In this document: one piece after another, positions 42,925 through 52,682 of the stretch
Position numbering within the stretch: the first letter of the stretch is position 1
Layout of the letters: every line of letters starts with the position of its first letter
DNA from: Arthrobacter sp. S39
GTDB lineage: Bacteria > Actinomycetota > Actinomycetes > Actinomycetales > Micrococcaceae
Assembly: GCF_004320525.1 (NCBI RefSeq)
Contig: NZ_SIHX01000002.1
Span: 496,001-560,000, forward strand
Direction: 5' to 3'
Length of the DNA stretch: 64,000 bases
The notes under the pieces: model-generated
The model's database searches: none
Seen by the model: only the letters and a program-made list of their open reading frames with translations
Told to the model about the DNA's origin: nothing
Position numbers and translations under genes: made by a program

Positions 42925-44783
42925 TCGAAACTCCCCTCGCACTGCCCACGACGGCAGCCAAGGTTTCCCTTTTCCGCAGGCTCCTGACCCACCCCACGGG
43001 CGCGGCTTCTCTGTTGCTCCTGGTCCTGGTGGCCCTGGCCTCGGTCCTGGCGCCGCTGCTGGCAACCCACGATCCGGGCACCGCCAGCCTGCAGGATGTG
43101 CTGGCCAAGGCCGGGTCCCAGCACCTGCTCGGTGCTGACAGCGCCGGCCGCGACGTCTTCAGCCGGCTGCTGTTCGCCGGCCAGTTCAGCCTCGCCGGCG
43201 CCCTCCTGGCCCTCGCCGTGGCGATGGTCCTCGGCGTCACCGCCGGCCTGATCGCCGGGTACTACGGCGGCTGGTTCGACTCGGTCTCCTCCTGGGTCAC
43301 GGGCCTGATGATGGCCCTTCCCGGCATGGTGGTGCTGCTGGCAGCCCGTGCCGTGGTGGGCCCGTCCATGTGGCTGTCCATGATGATCTTCGGCGTCCTG
43401 CTCTCGCCCGCCTTCTTCCGGTTGGTCTACGCCTCCGTCACCGCCGTCCGCAACGAGCTCTACGTGGATGCGGCACGGGTTTCCGGGCTCAGCGATTTCC
43501 GGATCATCGGCCGGCACATCCTTACCGTGGTCCGGGCACCCGTCATCATCCAGTCCGCCATGGTCCTGGGCATCGCCATCGCCATCCAGGCCGGCCTGGA
43601 GTTCCTGGGCCTGGGCGACCTGAACATCCCCACCTGGGGCAGCATGCTCAACGACGGCTTCATCAACATCTTCAAATCCCCCACCCTGGTCCTGTGGCCG
43701 TCTCTGATGATCGGCCTGGTCTGCATCGCCCTGACGCTGCTGGCCAACGCCATGCGCGACGAACTGGAACGCAGCCGCGGACCGGTGAAGAAAAGCCGCA
43801 AAGCCGCGGCAGCGGCCGCAGCAGCCGACGCCGAAGGTGCCGCAGAGAAGCGCGGTGCCGCCGCCGTCGTACACGCCGACGAACCGAATGAAAACGCCGG
43901 CGAGCTGCTGCTGGAAGTCACAGACCTGGGTGTCGGCTACGACCAGCCCGACGGTTCCACCACCCACGTGGTCAACCACGTGGGCCTCACAGTACGCCGC
44001 GGCGAAGTGCACGGCCTGGTGGGCGAGTCCGGGTCCGGGAAGACGCAGACCGCGTTCTCCATCCTCCGGCTCCTGCCGCAGGGCGGACGCATCACCGGCG
44101 GGTCCATCTTCTTCGAGGGCAAGGACCTGGCACACCTCTCAGAAAAGGAGATGACCAAGGTCCGCGGGAAGCGCATCGCGTACATCCCGCAGGAACCCAT
44201 GTCCAACCTGGACGGCGCGTTCACCATCGGCAGCCAGCTGACCGAACCCATGCGCGTCTGCCTGGGGATTTCCAAGGCAGACGCCCGCAGACGCGCGCTG
44301 GCTTTGCTGGCGAAGGTGGGCATCCCCAACCCGGAACGCACCTTCAACGCCTACCCGCACCAGATTTCCGGCGGCATGGCCCAGCGCGTCCTGATCGCCG
44401 GCGCCGTGTCCTGCGAACCGGATTTGCTGATCGCCGACGAACCCACCACCGCCCTGGACGTCACCGTCCAGGCCGAAGTCCTGAACCTGCTCCGCGAGCT
44501 CCAGGACGAACTGAACATGGGCGTCATCCTGGTGACCCACAACTTCGGCGTGGTGGCCGACCTGTGTGACCGGGTCTCCGTGATGCAGACCGGCCGGGTG
44601 GTGGAAACCGGACCCGTTCGGGCCATTTTCAACGATGCCCGGCACCCGTACACCCGCCAGCTGCTCGACGCGATCCTCGAGGACACGGCACCCCGCGGAA
44701 AGTACACCGCCGGGAAGGCCACCGCGGCGCCAGCCGACGGCCAGTCCGCCGGTCCCATGGAATTGAAAGGAGTGACGTCATGA
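42921..44783 (+). CDS. DppC-DppD fusion: ABC permease joined to ATP-binding domain
   Basis: A 620-residue protein in which a DppC-type permease (residues about 1-285; [40 protein letters not shown]) continues without a stop through an Ala/Lys-rich linker ([20 protein letters not shown]) into a DppD-type ATPase (about 320-620; Walker A GESGSGKT at 368-375, [32 protein letters not shown]). Most systems have separate genes; fusions occur in some Actinobacteria. It fixes permease and ATPase in a 1:1 ratio. Confidence 0.92.
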   Translation: MIETPLALPTTAAKVSLFRRLLTHPTGAASLLLLVLVALASVLAPLLATHDPGTASLQDVLAKAGSQHLLGADSAGRDVFSRLLFAGQFSLAGALLALAVAMVLGVTAGLIAGYYGGWFDSVSSWVTGLMMALPGMVVLLAARAVVGPSMWLSMMIFGVLLSPAFFRLVYASVTAVRNELYVDAARVSGLSDFRIIGRHILTVVRAPVIIQSAMVLGIAIAIQAGLEFLGLGDLNIPTWGSMLNDGFINIFKSPTLVLWPSLMIGLVCIALTLLANAMRDELERSRGPVKKSRKAAAAAAAADAEGAAEKRGAAAVVHADEPNENAGELLLEVTDLGVGYDQPDGSTTHVVNHVGLTVRRGEVHGLVGESGSGKTQTAFSILRLLPQGGRITGGSIFFEGKDLAHLSEKEMTKVRGKRIAYIPQEPMSNLDGAFTIGSQLTEPMRVCLGISKADARRRALALLAKVGIPNPERTFNAYPHQISGGMAQRVLIAGAVSCEPDLLIADEPTTALDVTVQAEVLNLLRELQDELNMGVILVTHNFGVVADLCDRVSVMQTGRVVETGPVRAIFNDARHPYTRQLLDAILEDTAPRGKYTAGKATAAPADGQSAGPMELKGVTS

Positions 44784-45640
44784 CCGAGACCCTGCTCGAC
44801 ATCAAGGACGTCGTGGTCGAATACCCGCTCAAGGGCTTCCGTAAGGAACCGTTCAAGGCGCTCAAGGGCGTTTCCCTGGACATCCGGCCCGGCGAGACAG
44901 TGGGCCTGGTGGGGGAGTCCGGTTCGGGCAAGACCACCCTGGGCCGCGCCGTGCTGGGCCTGGCGCCGGTCACCGGCGGCAGCATCAAGTACCGCGGGCA
45001 GGAGATCTCCCAGGCCAGCCGGGCCCAGCGCAAGGAACTCAGCCATGAGATCCAGGTGGTTTTCCAGGACCCCTACACGTCACTGAACCCGTCCATGACC
45101 ATTGAGCAGATCCTCACCGAGCCGCTCACGGTCCGCAAGGTGGACCGCCAGGCCGCCAACAAGCGCGTGGCCGAACTCCTGGACCAAGTCAGGCTGCCGC
45201 ACGGTGCCGCGCACCGGCTGCCACGTGAATTCTCCGGCGGCCAGCGCCAGCGCGTGGCGATCGCCCGGGCACTTGCCCTGGACCCGAAGCTGATTGTCTG
45301 CGACGAGCCTGTCTCCGCCCTGGACCTCTCCACCCAGGCCCGGGTCATGGAACTGTTCATCGAGATCCAGGAACGCACCGGCGTCGCCTACCTCTTTGTC
45401 TCCCACGACCTCGCCGTTGTGCGGCACCTCAGCCACCGCGTGGCCGTGATGTACCACGGCGAGATCGTGGAATGGGGCGACGGCGAGCAGGTCACCGGGG
45501 CACCCGAACACCCCTACACGCAGCGGCTTTTTATGGCCGCCCCCATCCCCGATCCGGACCGGCAGGCCAAACACCGCGCCGACAGGCTCCGGCTCCTGGA
45601 ACTCCAGCAGGAGCAGGACGTCCAGGCCGGCGTCGCCTGA
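44780..45640 (+). CDS. ABC transporter ATP-binding protein, DppF/OppF type
   Basis: A 286-residue ATPase that pairs with the ATPase half of the preceding fusion. Walker [11 protein letters not shown] (45-54), [16 protein letters not shown], signature [15 protein letters not shown], Walker [13 protein letters not shown], and the oligopeptide-type tail [19 protein letters not shown]. The start overlaps the fusion gene by four bases. It completes an importer with no missing part. Confidence 0.94.
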   Translation: MTETLLDIKDVVVEYPLKGFRKEPFKALKGVSLDIRPGETVGLVGESGSGKTTLGRAVLGLAPVTGGSIKYRGQEISQASRAQRKELSHEIQVVFQDPYTSLNPSMTIEQILTEPLTVRKVDRQAANKRVAELLDQVRLPHGAAHRLPREFSGGQRQRVAIARALALDPKLIVCDEPVSALDLSTQARVMELFIEIQERTGVAYLFVSHDLAVVRHLSHRVAVMYHGEIVEWGDGEQVTGAPEHPYTQRLFMAAPIPDPDRQAKHRADRLRLLELQQEQDVQAGVA

Positions 45641-45696
45641 CCTTCAGCAGCATAAGCACCGATACGTCCTCCGCAGGAACAGCCAAGAAAGCCACC

Positions 45697-48210
45697 ATGG
45701 ATACCCTCACCACTCACCCGAACGCCGACGAAACCACTGACCAGACCACTGACGCCCGGCTGAAGTCCCTCCTGGCTGACCTGACGCTCGACGAGAAGGT
45801 CCAGCTGCTGACCGGCCGCGATTTCTGGACCACCTGGCCCCTCGAGAAGATCGGCCTGCGCCGGATGCTCTTCTCCGACGGGCCCACCGGGGTCCGCGGT
45901 GAAGTCTGGGACGAGCGCGAGCCGTCCATGAACTTCCCCTCCGCAGCGGCGATCAGCTCCTCCTGGGATCCGGGGATCGCTGACCGGCTCGGTGCCGCCT
46001 CAGCCGTCGAGGCGCGCCGCAAGGGCGTCGATGTTGTCCTTGGCCCCACCATCAACCTGCACCGCTCACCGCTGGGCGGCCGGCACTTCGAGGCCTTCAG
46101 CGAAGACCCCGTCCTCACCGCCGAACTCGCCGCGGCCTATGTGTCCGGGGTGCAGCGCAACGGAGTTGGCGCCACCCCGAAGCACTACATCGCCAACGAT
46201 TCCGAAACCGACCGCTTCACCGTGGACGTCAAGGTCGCCGACCGGCCGCTGCGCGAGCTCTACCTGCTCGCGTTCGAAAAGGCCATCGTCGAGTCGAAGG
46301 CGTGGCTGGTGATGAGCGCCTACAACTCCATCAACGGGGCCACCGCCACCGAAAACGACCTGCTCGAAACCCCGCTGAACAGCGAATGGGGCTTCGACGG
46401 AGTGGTGATCAGCGACTGGACGGCCGTGCGCAGCATTAACAGCGCGAACGCCTCCCAGGACCTCGTCATGCCGGGCCCGGACGGCCCGTGGGGCGAGGCC
46501 CTGGTGGTGGCCGTGAAGTCCGGCCAGGTCGCCGAGGCCGCGATCGACCGCAAGGTGTTCCGGATCCTTCAGCTCGCCGCCCGCGTCGGCGCCCTCGAAG
46601 GCTTCGAGCCCGTGGCCGCCGAACCCGTGGACCGTGAGGACCCCATCGCGTTCGCCCGTGAGGCCTCCGCCGCGGGCACGGTCATGGTGAAGAACGACGG
46701 CGTGCTGCCGCTGGACCCTGCCGCCGTCACCAAGGTCGCGGTGATCGGCCACAACGCCCGCTACGCCCGCACCCAGGGCGGCGGCTCCGCCACCGTGGTC
46801 CCGGAAAAGATCGTCACCCCGCTGGACGGGATCCGCGAGGTCTTCGGCAAGGAAAACGTCACCTACAGTGTGGGAGCCGTGGTCCAGGAAGGCATCGCCG
46901 AGCTGCCGCTTGAACAAATCACCAACCCCGCCACCGGGACCCCCGGCGTCCGGGTCCGGTTCCTGGACTCCAACGGCGAAGAACTCTACGCCGAGGACCG
47001 CCGCTCCACCGCCCTGGTCTGGTTCGGCGGCGATGCCCCCATCGCCGCGTCCTCCACCGTCCAGTTCCACACCATCTACACCCCGGATGAAACCGGACAG
47101 GTCCGGCTCGGCTTCGCTACCGTGGGCCACGGACGGATCTTTGTCGACGGCATCCTCGCCCACGAGGCCACCATCGAAGCCACCGGCACCGACCTCGGCG
47201 CCGCGTTCCTGGCCCCGCCGTCCGCGTCCGTTGAAGTCCAGGCAACCGCGGGGGTGCCGCTGGAGGTCCGGATCGAACTGGACACCGCCGACCGCGCCGG
47301 TGCCCTGTCCAACGCCCTGGCCATCACCATCGGCGTGGAAGCGGACGATACTGACCCGGACGCCCTGATCCACGACGCCGTGGAGGCCGCCCGCGCGGCC
47401 GAGATCGCCGTCGTTGTGGTGGGCACCAACTCCCGCGTCGAATCCGAAGGCTACGACCGGACCTCCCTGGAACTGCCCGGCCTGCAGGACCGCCTGGTCC
47501 ACGCCGTCGCGGCCGCCAACCCCCGTACTATCGTCATCGTGAACTCCGGCTCACCCGTCCTGCTGCCCTGGCGCGACGAGGTGGCCGCGACCCTGATCGG
47601 CTACTTCGGCGGCCAGGAATTCGGCCACGCCCTCACCGACATCCTCACCGGTGCCACCGAACCAGGCGGCCGGCTGCCCACCACCTGGCCGGCCAGCCAG
47701 GAGGATGTGCCCGTCATCAACGTCACGCCCGCACCGGACGGGACACTGACCTACGACGAAGGCATCCACATCGGCTACCGCGCCTGGCTCAAAGCCGGCA
47801 CCACCCCCGCCTACGAATTCGGCTACGGCCTCGGCTACACCGACTGGACCCTGAACACCGCCGACGCCCCCGCAGAAGCCGCACCGGGCGCCGTCGTACC
47901 CGTTACCGTGACCCTGACCAACACCGGCACCCGCGCCGGGAAAAACGTGGTCCAGGTCTACGCCGAAAAGCCCGGCTCCGCCGTCGACCGCCCCGTCCGC
48001 TGGCTCGTCGCCTCCGCCCCCGTCCGGGCAGAACCCGGCGAAACCGTGACGGCCGTCCTGGAGGTCCCCACCCGCCTCCTGGCCTACTGGGACAACGGCT
48101 GGACCTACGAACCCGGCAACTACACCCTCCGCACCGGCACGTCCGTCACCGACCTGCCGCTCGAAACCACACTGACGCTGTCCGCAGCAGACCAGGAAGG
48201 CGCCGCATGA
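45697..48210 (+). CDS. GH3 beta-glycosidase with PA14 insert
   Basis: ATG 45697 gives 837 residues; earlier in-frame codons lie inside the ATPase gene. The (alpha/beta)8 domain includes KHYIANDSETDRF and the nucleophile Asp240 in GVVISDWTA. The second domain (GTVMVKNDGVLPLD) is interrupted by a PA14 module (about 415-540; RSTALVWFGGDAPIAAS; GRIFVDGILAHEAT) as in KglI-type beta-glucosidases. A fibronectin III-like end (VVPVTVTLTNTGTRAGKNVV) closes it. No signal peptide: it should cleave imported glycosides. Beta-glucoside or beta-xyloside specificity is not decided. Confidence 0.92.
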   Translation: MDTLTTHPNADETTDQTTDARLKSLLADLTLDEKVQLLTGRDFWTTWPLEKIGLRRMLFSDGPTGVRGEVWDEREPSMNFPSAAAISSSWDPGIADRLGAASAVEARRKGVDVVLGPTINLHRSPLGGRHFEAFSEDPVLTAELAAAYVSGVQRNGVGATPKHYIANDSETDRFTVDVKVADRPLRELYLLAFEKAIVESKAWLVMSAYNSINGATATENDLLETPLNSEWGFDGVVISDWTAVRSINSANASQDLVMPGPDGPWGEALVVAVKSGQVAEAAIDRKVFRILQLAARVGALEGFEPVAAEPVDREDPIAFAREASAAGTVMVKNDGVLPLDPAAVTKVAVIGHNARYARTQGGGSATVVPEKIVTPLDGIREVFGKENVTYSVGAVVQEGIAELPLEQITNPATGTPGVRVRFLDSNGEELYAEDRRSTALVWFGGDAPIAASSTVQFHTIYTPDETGQVRLGFATVGHGRIFVDGILAHEATIEATGTDLGAAFLAPPSASVEVQATAGVPLEVRIELDTADRAGALSNALAITIGVEADDTDPDALIHDAVEAARAAEIAVVVVGTNSRVESEGYDRTSLELPGLQDRLVHAVAAANPRTIVIVNSGSPVLLPWRDEVAATLIGYFGGQEFGHALTDILTGATEPGGRLPTTWPASQEDVPVINVTPAPDGTLTYDEGIHIGYRAWLKAGTTPAYEFGYGLGYTDWTLNTADAPAEAAPGAVVPVTVTLTNTGTRAGKNVVQVYAEKPGSAVDRPVRWLVASAPVRAEPGETVTAVLEVPTRLLAYWDNGWTYEPGNYTLRTGTSVTDLPLETTLTLSAADQEGAA

Positions 48211-49706
48211 ACCTGCCCAACCCCCTGATCCCCGGCTTCAACCCGGACCCCAGCATCGTCAAGGTGGGCGGGGACTACTACCTGGCCACCTCCACGTTCG
48301 AATACCTGCCCGGCATCCCCGTCTACCACAGCACCGACCTGGTCAACTGGACCCGGATCGGCCACGTGGTGGACCGCGAAGGCCAGCTGGATTCCCGCGA
48401 CGTCCCCACCCTCGGCGGCGCCTGGGCGCCCACTATCCGGTTCCACGACGGCCTGTTCTACGTGGCCGTCACCGACGCCATGGCCCGCGGCACGCTGGTG
48501 TTCACGGCCAAGGACCCCGCCGGCCCGTGGAGCGACGGACTCGCCATCGAAGGCGCCATCGGCATCGACCAGGACCTCGCCTGGGACGACGACGGCACCG
48601 CTTACATGACCTACTCCGGGCTGGACACCGTCACCGGAAACATCAATGAACACGGCGGCATCCTCCAGGTCCGCGTTGACCTCGAGGCAGGCAAGGCCCT
48701 GGAGGAACCCCGCAGCGTCTGGTCCGGCACCGGCCTGATGTTCCCCGAGGCGCCGCACCTCTACAAGCGCGGCGACTACTGGTACCTTATGATCGCCGAG
48801 GGCGGCACCGAGCGCGGCCACAGCGTCAGCATCGCCCGCGGAACCTCCCCGGCCGGACCGTTCGAGAGCAACCCGGCCAACCCCATCCTGAGCGCCCGCA
48901 GCACCGACCGGCCCATCCAGAACACCGGCCACGGCGACCTGGTGGAAACCCCCGACGGCGGCTGGGCCATGGTGCTCCTGGGCATGCGCCCCAAGGGCAT
49001 GACCCGCGCCTTCTCCGCACTGGGCCGGGAAACGTTCATCACCCCGGTCACGTGGGAGGACGGCTGGCCCGTCGCGGAACCGGTCATCCTGAATCCCCGC
49101 GAGGGCGGCACCGCATTCCAGGATGACTTCGCAGATGCAGAGCTCGACGGCGGCTGGATCGCCGTCCGGCGCTTCCCCGGCGCGTTTGCCTCCACCGAAA
49201 AAGTCCCGGGCCGCCTCACACTCACCAGTGACGGCACCGGCCTCGACGACGCCCGGCCCGCGTTCCTGGGCCGCCGCCAGCAGTCCCAGGTGGAGACGAT
49301 CGCCGCCCTCGTGGACGCCGGGGAGAACGGTTCCGGCGGCCTGGCCGTCCGCTACGACGAGGCCCACCACTACTCCATCGAAACGAACGGAACCACCATC
49401 ACAGCCCGGGCCCGGATCTCCTCGATCGAACAGACCTGGACGCACCCGGCCCCCCGTGGGCCGGTGGAACTGCGGATCGAAACCCGGGAGCCGAACCCGG
49501 ACAACGCCATCGGCAGCCTGAGCTCGGACACCATCGCGCTGCAGGCAGTCATCAACGGCGAACCGGTCACCCTGGCCGAGCTCGACGGCCGGTACCTCTC
49601 GGCCGAGACCGCCGCGTCGTTCACCGGACGGGTCTCCGGCGTCTTTGCCGGCAGTGGCACGGTTTCGTTCGACTGGTTCAGCAGCGAAGGCCGCGAACCC
49701 CGCTAG
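48207..49706 (+). CDS. GH43 beta-xylosidase / alpha-L-arabinofuranosidase
   Basis: A 499-residue cytoplasmic enzyme. The five-bladed propeller carries the base Asp14 (FNPDPSIV), a pKa-tuning Asp (IDQDLAWDDDG, 121 or 123) and the acid Glu181 (FPEAPHLYK). TSTFEYLPGIPVYHSTDLVN is typical of the xylosidase-like subfamilies, which also have the C-terminal beta-sandwich seen here from about residue 320 (GAGENGSGGLAVRYDE-like stretch). It overlaps the GH3 stop by four bases. It would remove xylose or arabinose from imported oligosaccharides. Confidence 0.9.
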   Translation: MNLPNPLIPGFNPDPSIVKVGGDYYLATSTFEYLPGIPVYHSTDLVNWTRIGHVVDREGQLDSRDVPTLGGAWAPTIRFHDGLFYVAVTDAMARGTLVFTAKDPAGPWSDGLAIEGAIGIDQDLAWDDDGTAYMTYSGLDTVTGNINEHGGILQVRVDLEAGKALEEPRSVWSGTGLMFPEAPHLYKRGDYWYLMIAEGGTERGHSVSIARGTSPAGPFESNPANPILSARSTDRPIQNTGHGDLVETPDGGWAMVLLGMRPKGMTRAFSALGRETFITPVTWEDGWPVAEPVILNPREGGTAFQDDFADAELDGGWIAVRRFPGAFASTEKVPGRLTLTSDGTGLDDARPAFLGRRQQSQVETIAALVDAGENGSGGLAVRYDEAHHYSIETNGTTITARARISSIEQTWTHPAPRGPVELRIETREPNPDNAIGSLSSDTIALQAVINGEPVTLAELDGRYLSAETAASFTGRVSGVFAGSGTVSFDWFSSEGREPR

Positions 49707-49755
49707 GTACGCAACCAGCCCGATCCCCTTGACTACTCCGCCTGAAAGGCCTTCC

Positions 49756-52650
49756 GTGACAAACACGACCCTGACACCGCAGTCAGCCACCCGCCAGCAG
49801 GCCGCCGTCAGCCGGTTGACCGCGGAGTACCGCACGGACACCCCGTTCGTGGCCGAGCCACGGCCCCGACTCAGCTGGATTACGGCCACCGGGAGCACGG
49901 ACTGGCAGCAGACGGGGGCCGAACTCCGGCTCAGCCGCGGCGGAATGACGGAATCGGCGGTGCTCGGAGGCGCGGAGTCCGTGCTCGTGGAGTGGCCCTT
50001 CGGGCCTATCGCGGCCGGCGAGCAAGTGGAGGTCGAGGTCAGGGTCTCCGGGAACGACGGCGGCACGACGGACTGGAGTGCGCCCCTGGCCTTGGCGGGC
50101 GGTTTTGTGGACGGGCCGTGGCAGGCGGAAGCAATCGGCCTGCCGTCCCCGGTCGGGGAAGAACCCGCGTTGGGGCAGCCCGGCCAGCTGCGGTACGAGT
50201 TCACGGTGGGGGAGGGGCTGGCCAGGGCCACCCTGTTCGCCACCGCACACGGCGTATACCAGGCCGAAATCAACGGCACGGAGGTGGACGACCAGATCCT
50301 CAAGCCGGGCTGGACCGCCTACGCGGACCGGCTCAACCACGAAACCACCGACGTCACGGCCCTGCTGGCTCCGGGCGCCAACGCCATCGGCGTCTGGCTG
50401 GCCGGTGGCTGGTTCACGGAAAAGTACGGCTTCCACGGCTTCGCCAAACCGTTCTACGGCGAGCAGCCAGCGGTCAAGGTGGAGCTGCGCCTCGAATACA
50501 CGGACGGGACGCGGGAAACCGTGGCCAGCGGCCCGGCCTGGCGGGCTTTCACTGGCGGCCCGCTGGTGTCCAGCGGCATCTACGCCGGCGAGGCCTTCGA
50601 CGCCCGGCGCACGGAAGCGGACTGGTCAAAACCCGGGTTCGACGACGCCCACTGGCTCCCCGCGCCGGTTACCAACGGGGACTGGGCTGAGGCCACCCCG
50701 GCCATCGCCCCGCCGGTGCGCCGCATCGAGGAACTGCCCGTCAGGGACGTCCTGACCACACCCTCCGGCGCCACGGTGCTGGACTTCGGCCAGAACCTGG
50801 TGGGCCGCCTCCGGATCCGGGTCACCGGCGAGGCGGGCCACACCATCACGCTCCGGCACGCTGAAGTCCTTGAGGACGGCGAACTGTCCCTCCGTCCGCT
50901 CCGCCAGGCGGCCGCCACCGACACCTACACCCTCGCCGGCAGCGGCATCGGGGAAGCAGGCGAGGAGGAATGGGAACCGCGGTTTACGTTCCACGGTTTC
51001 CGGTATGCCCAGGTGGACAACTGGCCCGGCGAGCTGGACCCGGCGGCGATCACCGCCGTCGTGATCCACAACGACATGCGCCGCACCGGCTGGTTCGAGT
51101 GCTCCGACCCGCTGCTGAACCGGCTGCACGAAAACGCCCTCTGGGGGATGCGCGGCAACTTCCTGGCCCTGCCCACAGACTGCCCGCAGCGTGATGAGCG
51201 GCTGGGCTGGACCGGCGACATCCAGGTCTTCAGCCCCACCGCCAGCTACCTGTACGACTCGCTGGGCTTCCTGGATTCATGGCTCAGGGACCTTGCCCTC
51301 GAACAGGGCCACCGCAACGGCGTGGTCCCCATCATCGTGCCCTCCGTGCTGGGCATGCTCGAATCGCCGGTGGCCGCCTGGGGTGACGCCGCCACGGTGG
51401 TCCCGTGGGTGCTGTTTGAGCGCTTCGGTGACGCGGGCCTGCTCCGCCGGCAGTATCCCAGCATGCGCGATTGGGCCGATGCCCTGCTCAAAGTCAGGGA
51501 CAGGTCCGGGCTGTGGCAGGGCCAGATGCAGCTCGGCGACTGGCTCGACCCCGCCGCGCCGCCGGACAAGCCGGGTGCTGCCCGCACCCACGGCGACATT
51601 GTGGCCAGCGCCTACCTGTTCCGGTCCCTGGACCTCGTGGCCCAGGCGGCCGCCGTACTGGGGAACGACGCCGACAACGGCACCTACGCGGCGCTTGCCG
51701 AGGAGACGCGGCAGTCATTCCTGGCTGAGTACGTCACGCCCGCCGGCCGGATGGTCTCGGACGCGCAGACGGCCTACTCGCTGGCACTGATGTTCGGCAT
51801 CAGCACCGACCCGGCCCAGCGCCAGGCCCTGGGCGACCGGCTCGCCGACCTCGCCCGGCTGGGCGGCTACCGGATCGCCACCGGGTTTGTAGGCACCCCG
51901 CTGATCGCCGACGCCCTGACCGTCACCGGCCACCTCTATGCCGCCGAACGGCTGCTCACCCAGACCGAGTGCCCCTCCTGGCTGTACCCGGTCACGCAGG
52001 GCGCCACCACGATCTGGGAGCGCTGGGACTCCATCCTGGAGGACGGCAGCGTCAACCCCGGCGAAATGACCTCCTTCAACCACTACGCGCTGGGCGCCAT
52101 CGCCGACTGGATGCACCGCACCGTCGCCGGCCTGGCCCCGGCGGCGCCCGGGTACCGGAAACTGGCCATCGCACCCCGCCCGCTCAGCAGCCTTACGCAG
52201 GCGTCGACGTCGCACGAGACTCCCTACGGCCTGGCCAAGGTCGGGTGGAAGCGCGTGGGTGACCGGATCCTGGTGGACGCAACCGTGCCCCCGGGGACCA
52301 CCGCCGTGGTCTCGCTCCCGGACGGCTCCGCAGAGTTTGTTGTGGGCTCCGGCCGGCACAGCTGGGACGTTCCCGACGCCGGGCCGGCGGCTGAGCCGGG
52401 CGCGGCCTCGCTGGACACCCCGCTCGCGGACATCATGGACGACCCACAGGCCTACGCGGCAGTGTGGCAGACCATCGAGGCCCAGGATCGCGCCGGCGCC
52501 GCGGCGTTCCGCAAGGACACCGTCTGGTACCGGCAGACCACGCTGGACCAGAGCCTGCTCTTCACCCAACCCGCCGTCAAGCAGGACATCGCCGCTGCAC
52601 TGGCCGCCCTCACCGACGAGCGCTCCGCCCGCACCCCTGAAAATTCCTGA
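49756..52650 (+). CDS. GH78 alpha-L-rhamnosidase
   Basis: GTG 49756 with GAAAGG upstream gives 964 residues. N-terminal sandwich domains (LTAEYRTDTPFVAEPRPRLS; ATLFATAHGVYQAEINGTEV) precede the (alpha/alpha)6 catalytic domain with LPTDCPQRDERLGWTGD, whose Glu481 is the expected general acid, and EMTSFNHYALGAIADWMHR. A C-terminal extension of about 70 helical residues (TPLADIMDDPQAYAAVWQT onward) is beyond the usual end and resembles the start of the next protein. No signal peptide. It releases rhamnose from flavonoid glycosides or pectin fragments. Confidence 0.93.
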   Translation: MTNTTLTPQSATRQQAAVSRLTAEYRTDTPFVAEPRPRLSWITATGSTDWQQTGAELRLSRGGMTESAVLGGAESVLVEWPFGPIAAGEQVEVEVRVSGNDGGTTDWSAPLALAGGFVDGPWQAEAIGLPSPVGEEPALGQPGQLRYEFTVGEGLARATLFATAHGVYQAEINGTEVDDQILKPGWTAYADRLNHETTDVTALLAPGANAIGVWLAGGWFTEKYGFHGFAKPFYGEQPAVKVELRLEYTDGTRETVASGPAWRAFTGGPLVSSGIYAGEAFDARRTEADWSKPGFDDAHWLPAPVTNGDWAEATPAIAPPVRRIEELPVRDVLTTPSGATVLDFGQNLVGRLRIRVTGEAGHTITLRHAEVLEDGELSLRPLRQAAATDTYTLAGSGIGEAGEEEWEPRFTFHGFRYAQVDNWPGELDPAAITAVVIHNDMRRTGWFECSDPLLNRLHENALWGMRGNFLALPTDCPQRDERLGWTGDIQVFSPTASYLYDSLGFLDSWLRDLALEQGHRNGVVPIIVPSVLGMLESPVAAWGDAATVVPWVLFERFGDAGLLRRQYPSMRDWADALLKVRDRSGLWQGQMQLGDWLDPAAPPDKPGAARTHGDIVASAYLFRSLDLVAQAAAVLGNDADNGTYAALAEETRQSFLAEYVTPAGRMVSDAQTAYSLALMFGISTDPAQRQALGDRLADLARLGGYRIATGFVGTPLIADALTVTGHLYAAERLLTQTECPSWLYPVTQGATTIWERWDSILEDGSVNPGEMTSFNHYALGAIADWMHRTVAGLAPAAPGYRKLAIAPRPLSSLTQASTSHETPYGLAKVGWKRVGDRILVDATVPPGTTAVVSLPDGSAEFVVGSGRHSWDVPDAGPAAEPGAASLDTPLADIMDDPQAYAAVWQTIEAQDRAGAAAFRKDTVWYRQTTLDQSLLFTQPAVKQDIAAALAALTDERSARTPENS

Positions 52651-52682
52651 AATCCGTAAGTCCCGAAACCAAGAAGGCCCCG

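Noticed and set aside
48120..50303. 727-codon open frame on the minus strand
   Set aside because: Lies antisense to the GH43 and GH78 genes; arises from high G/C third positions. Its composition is low-complexity Gly/Val/Asp/Arg-rich and it has no ribosome binding site or family motif.
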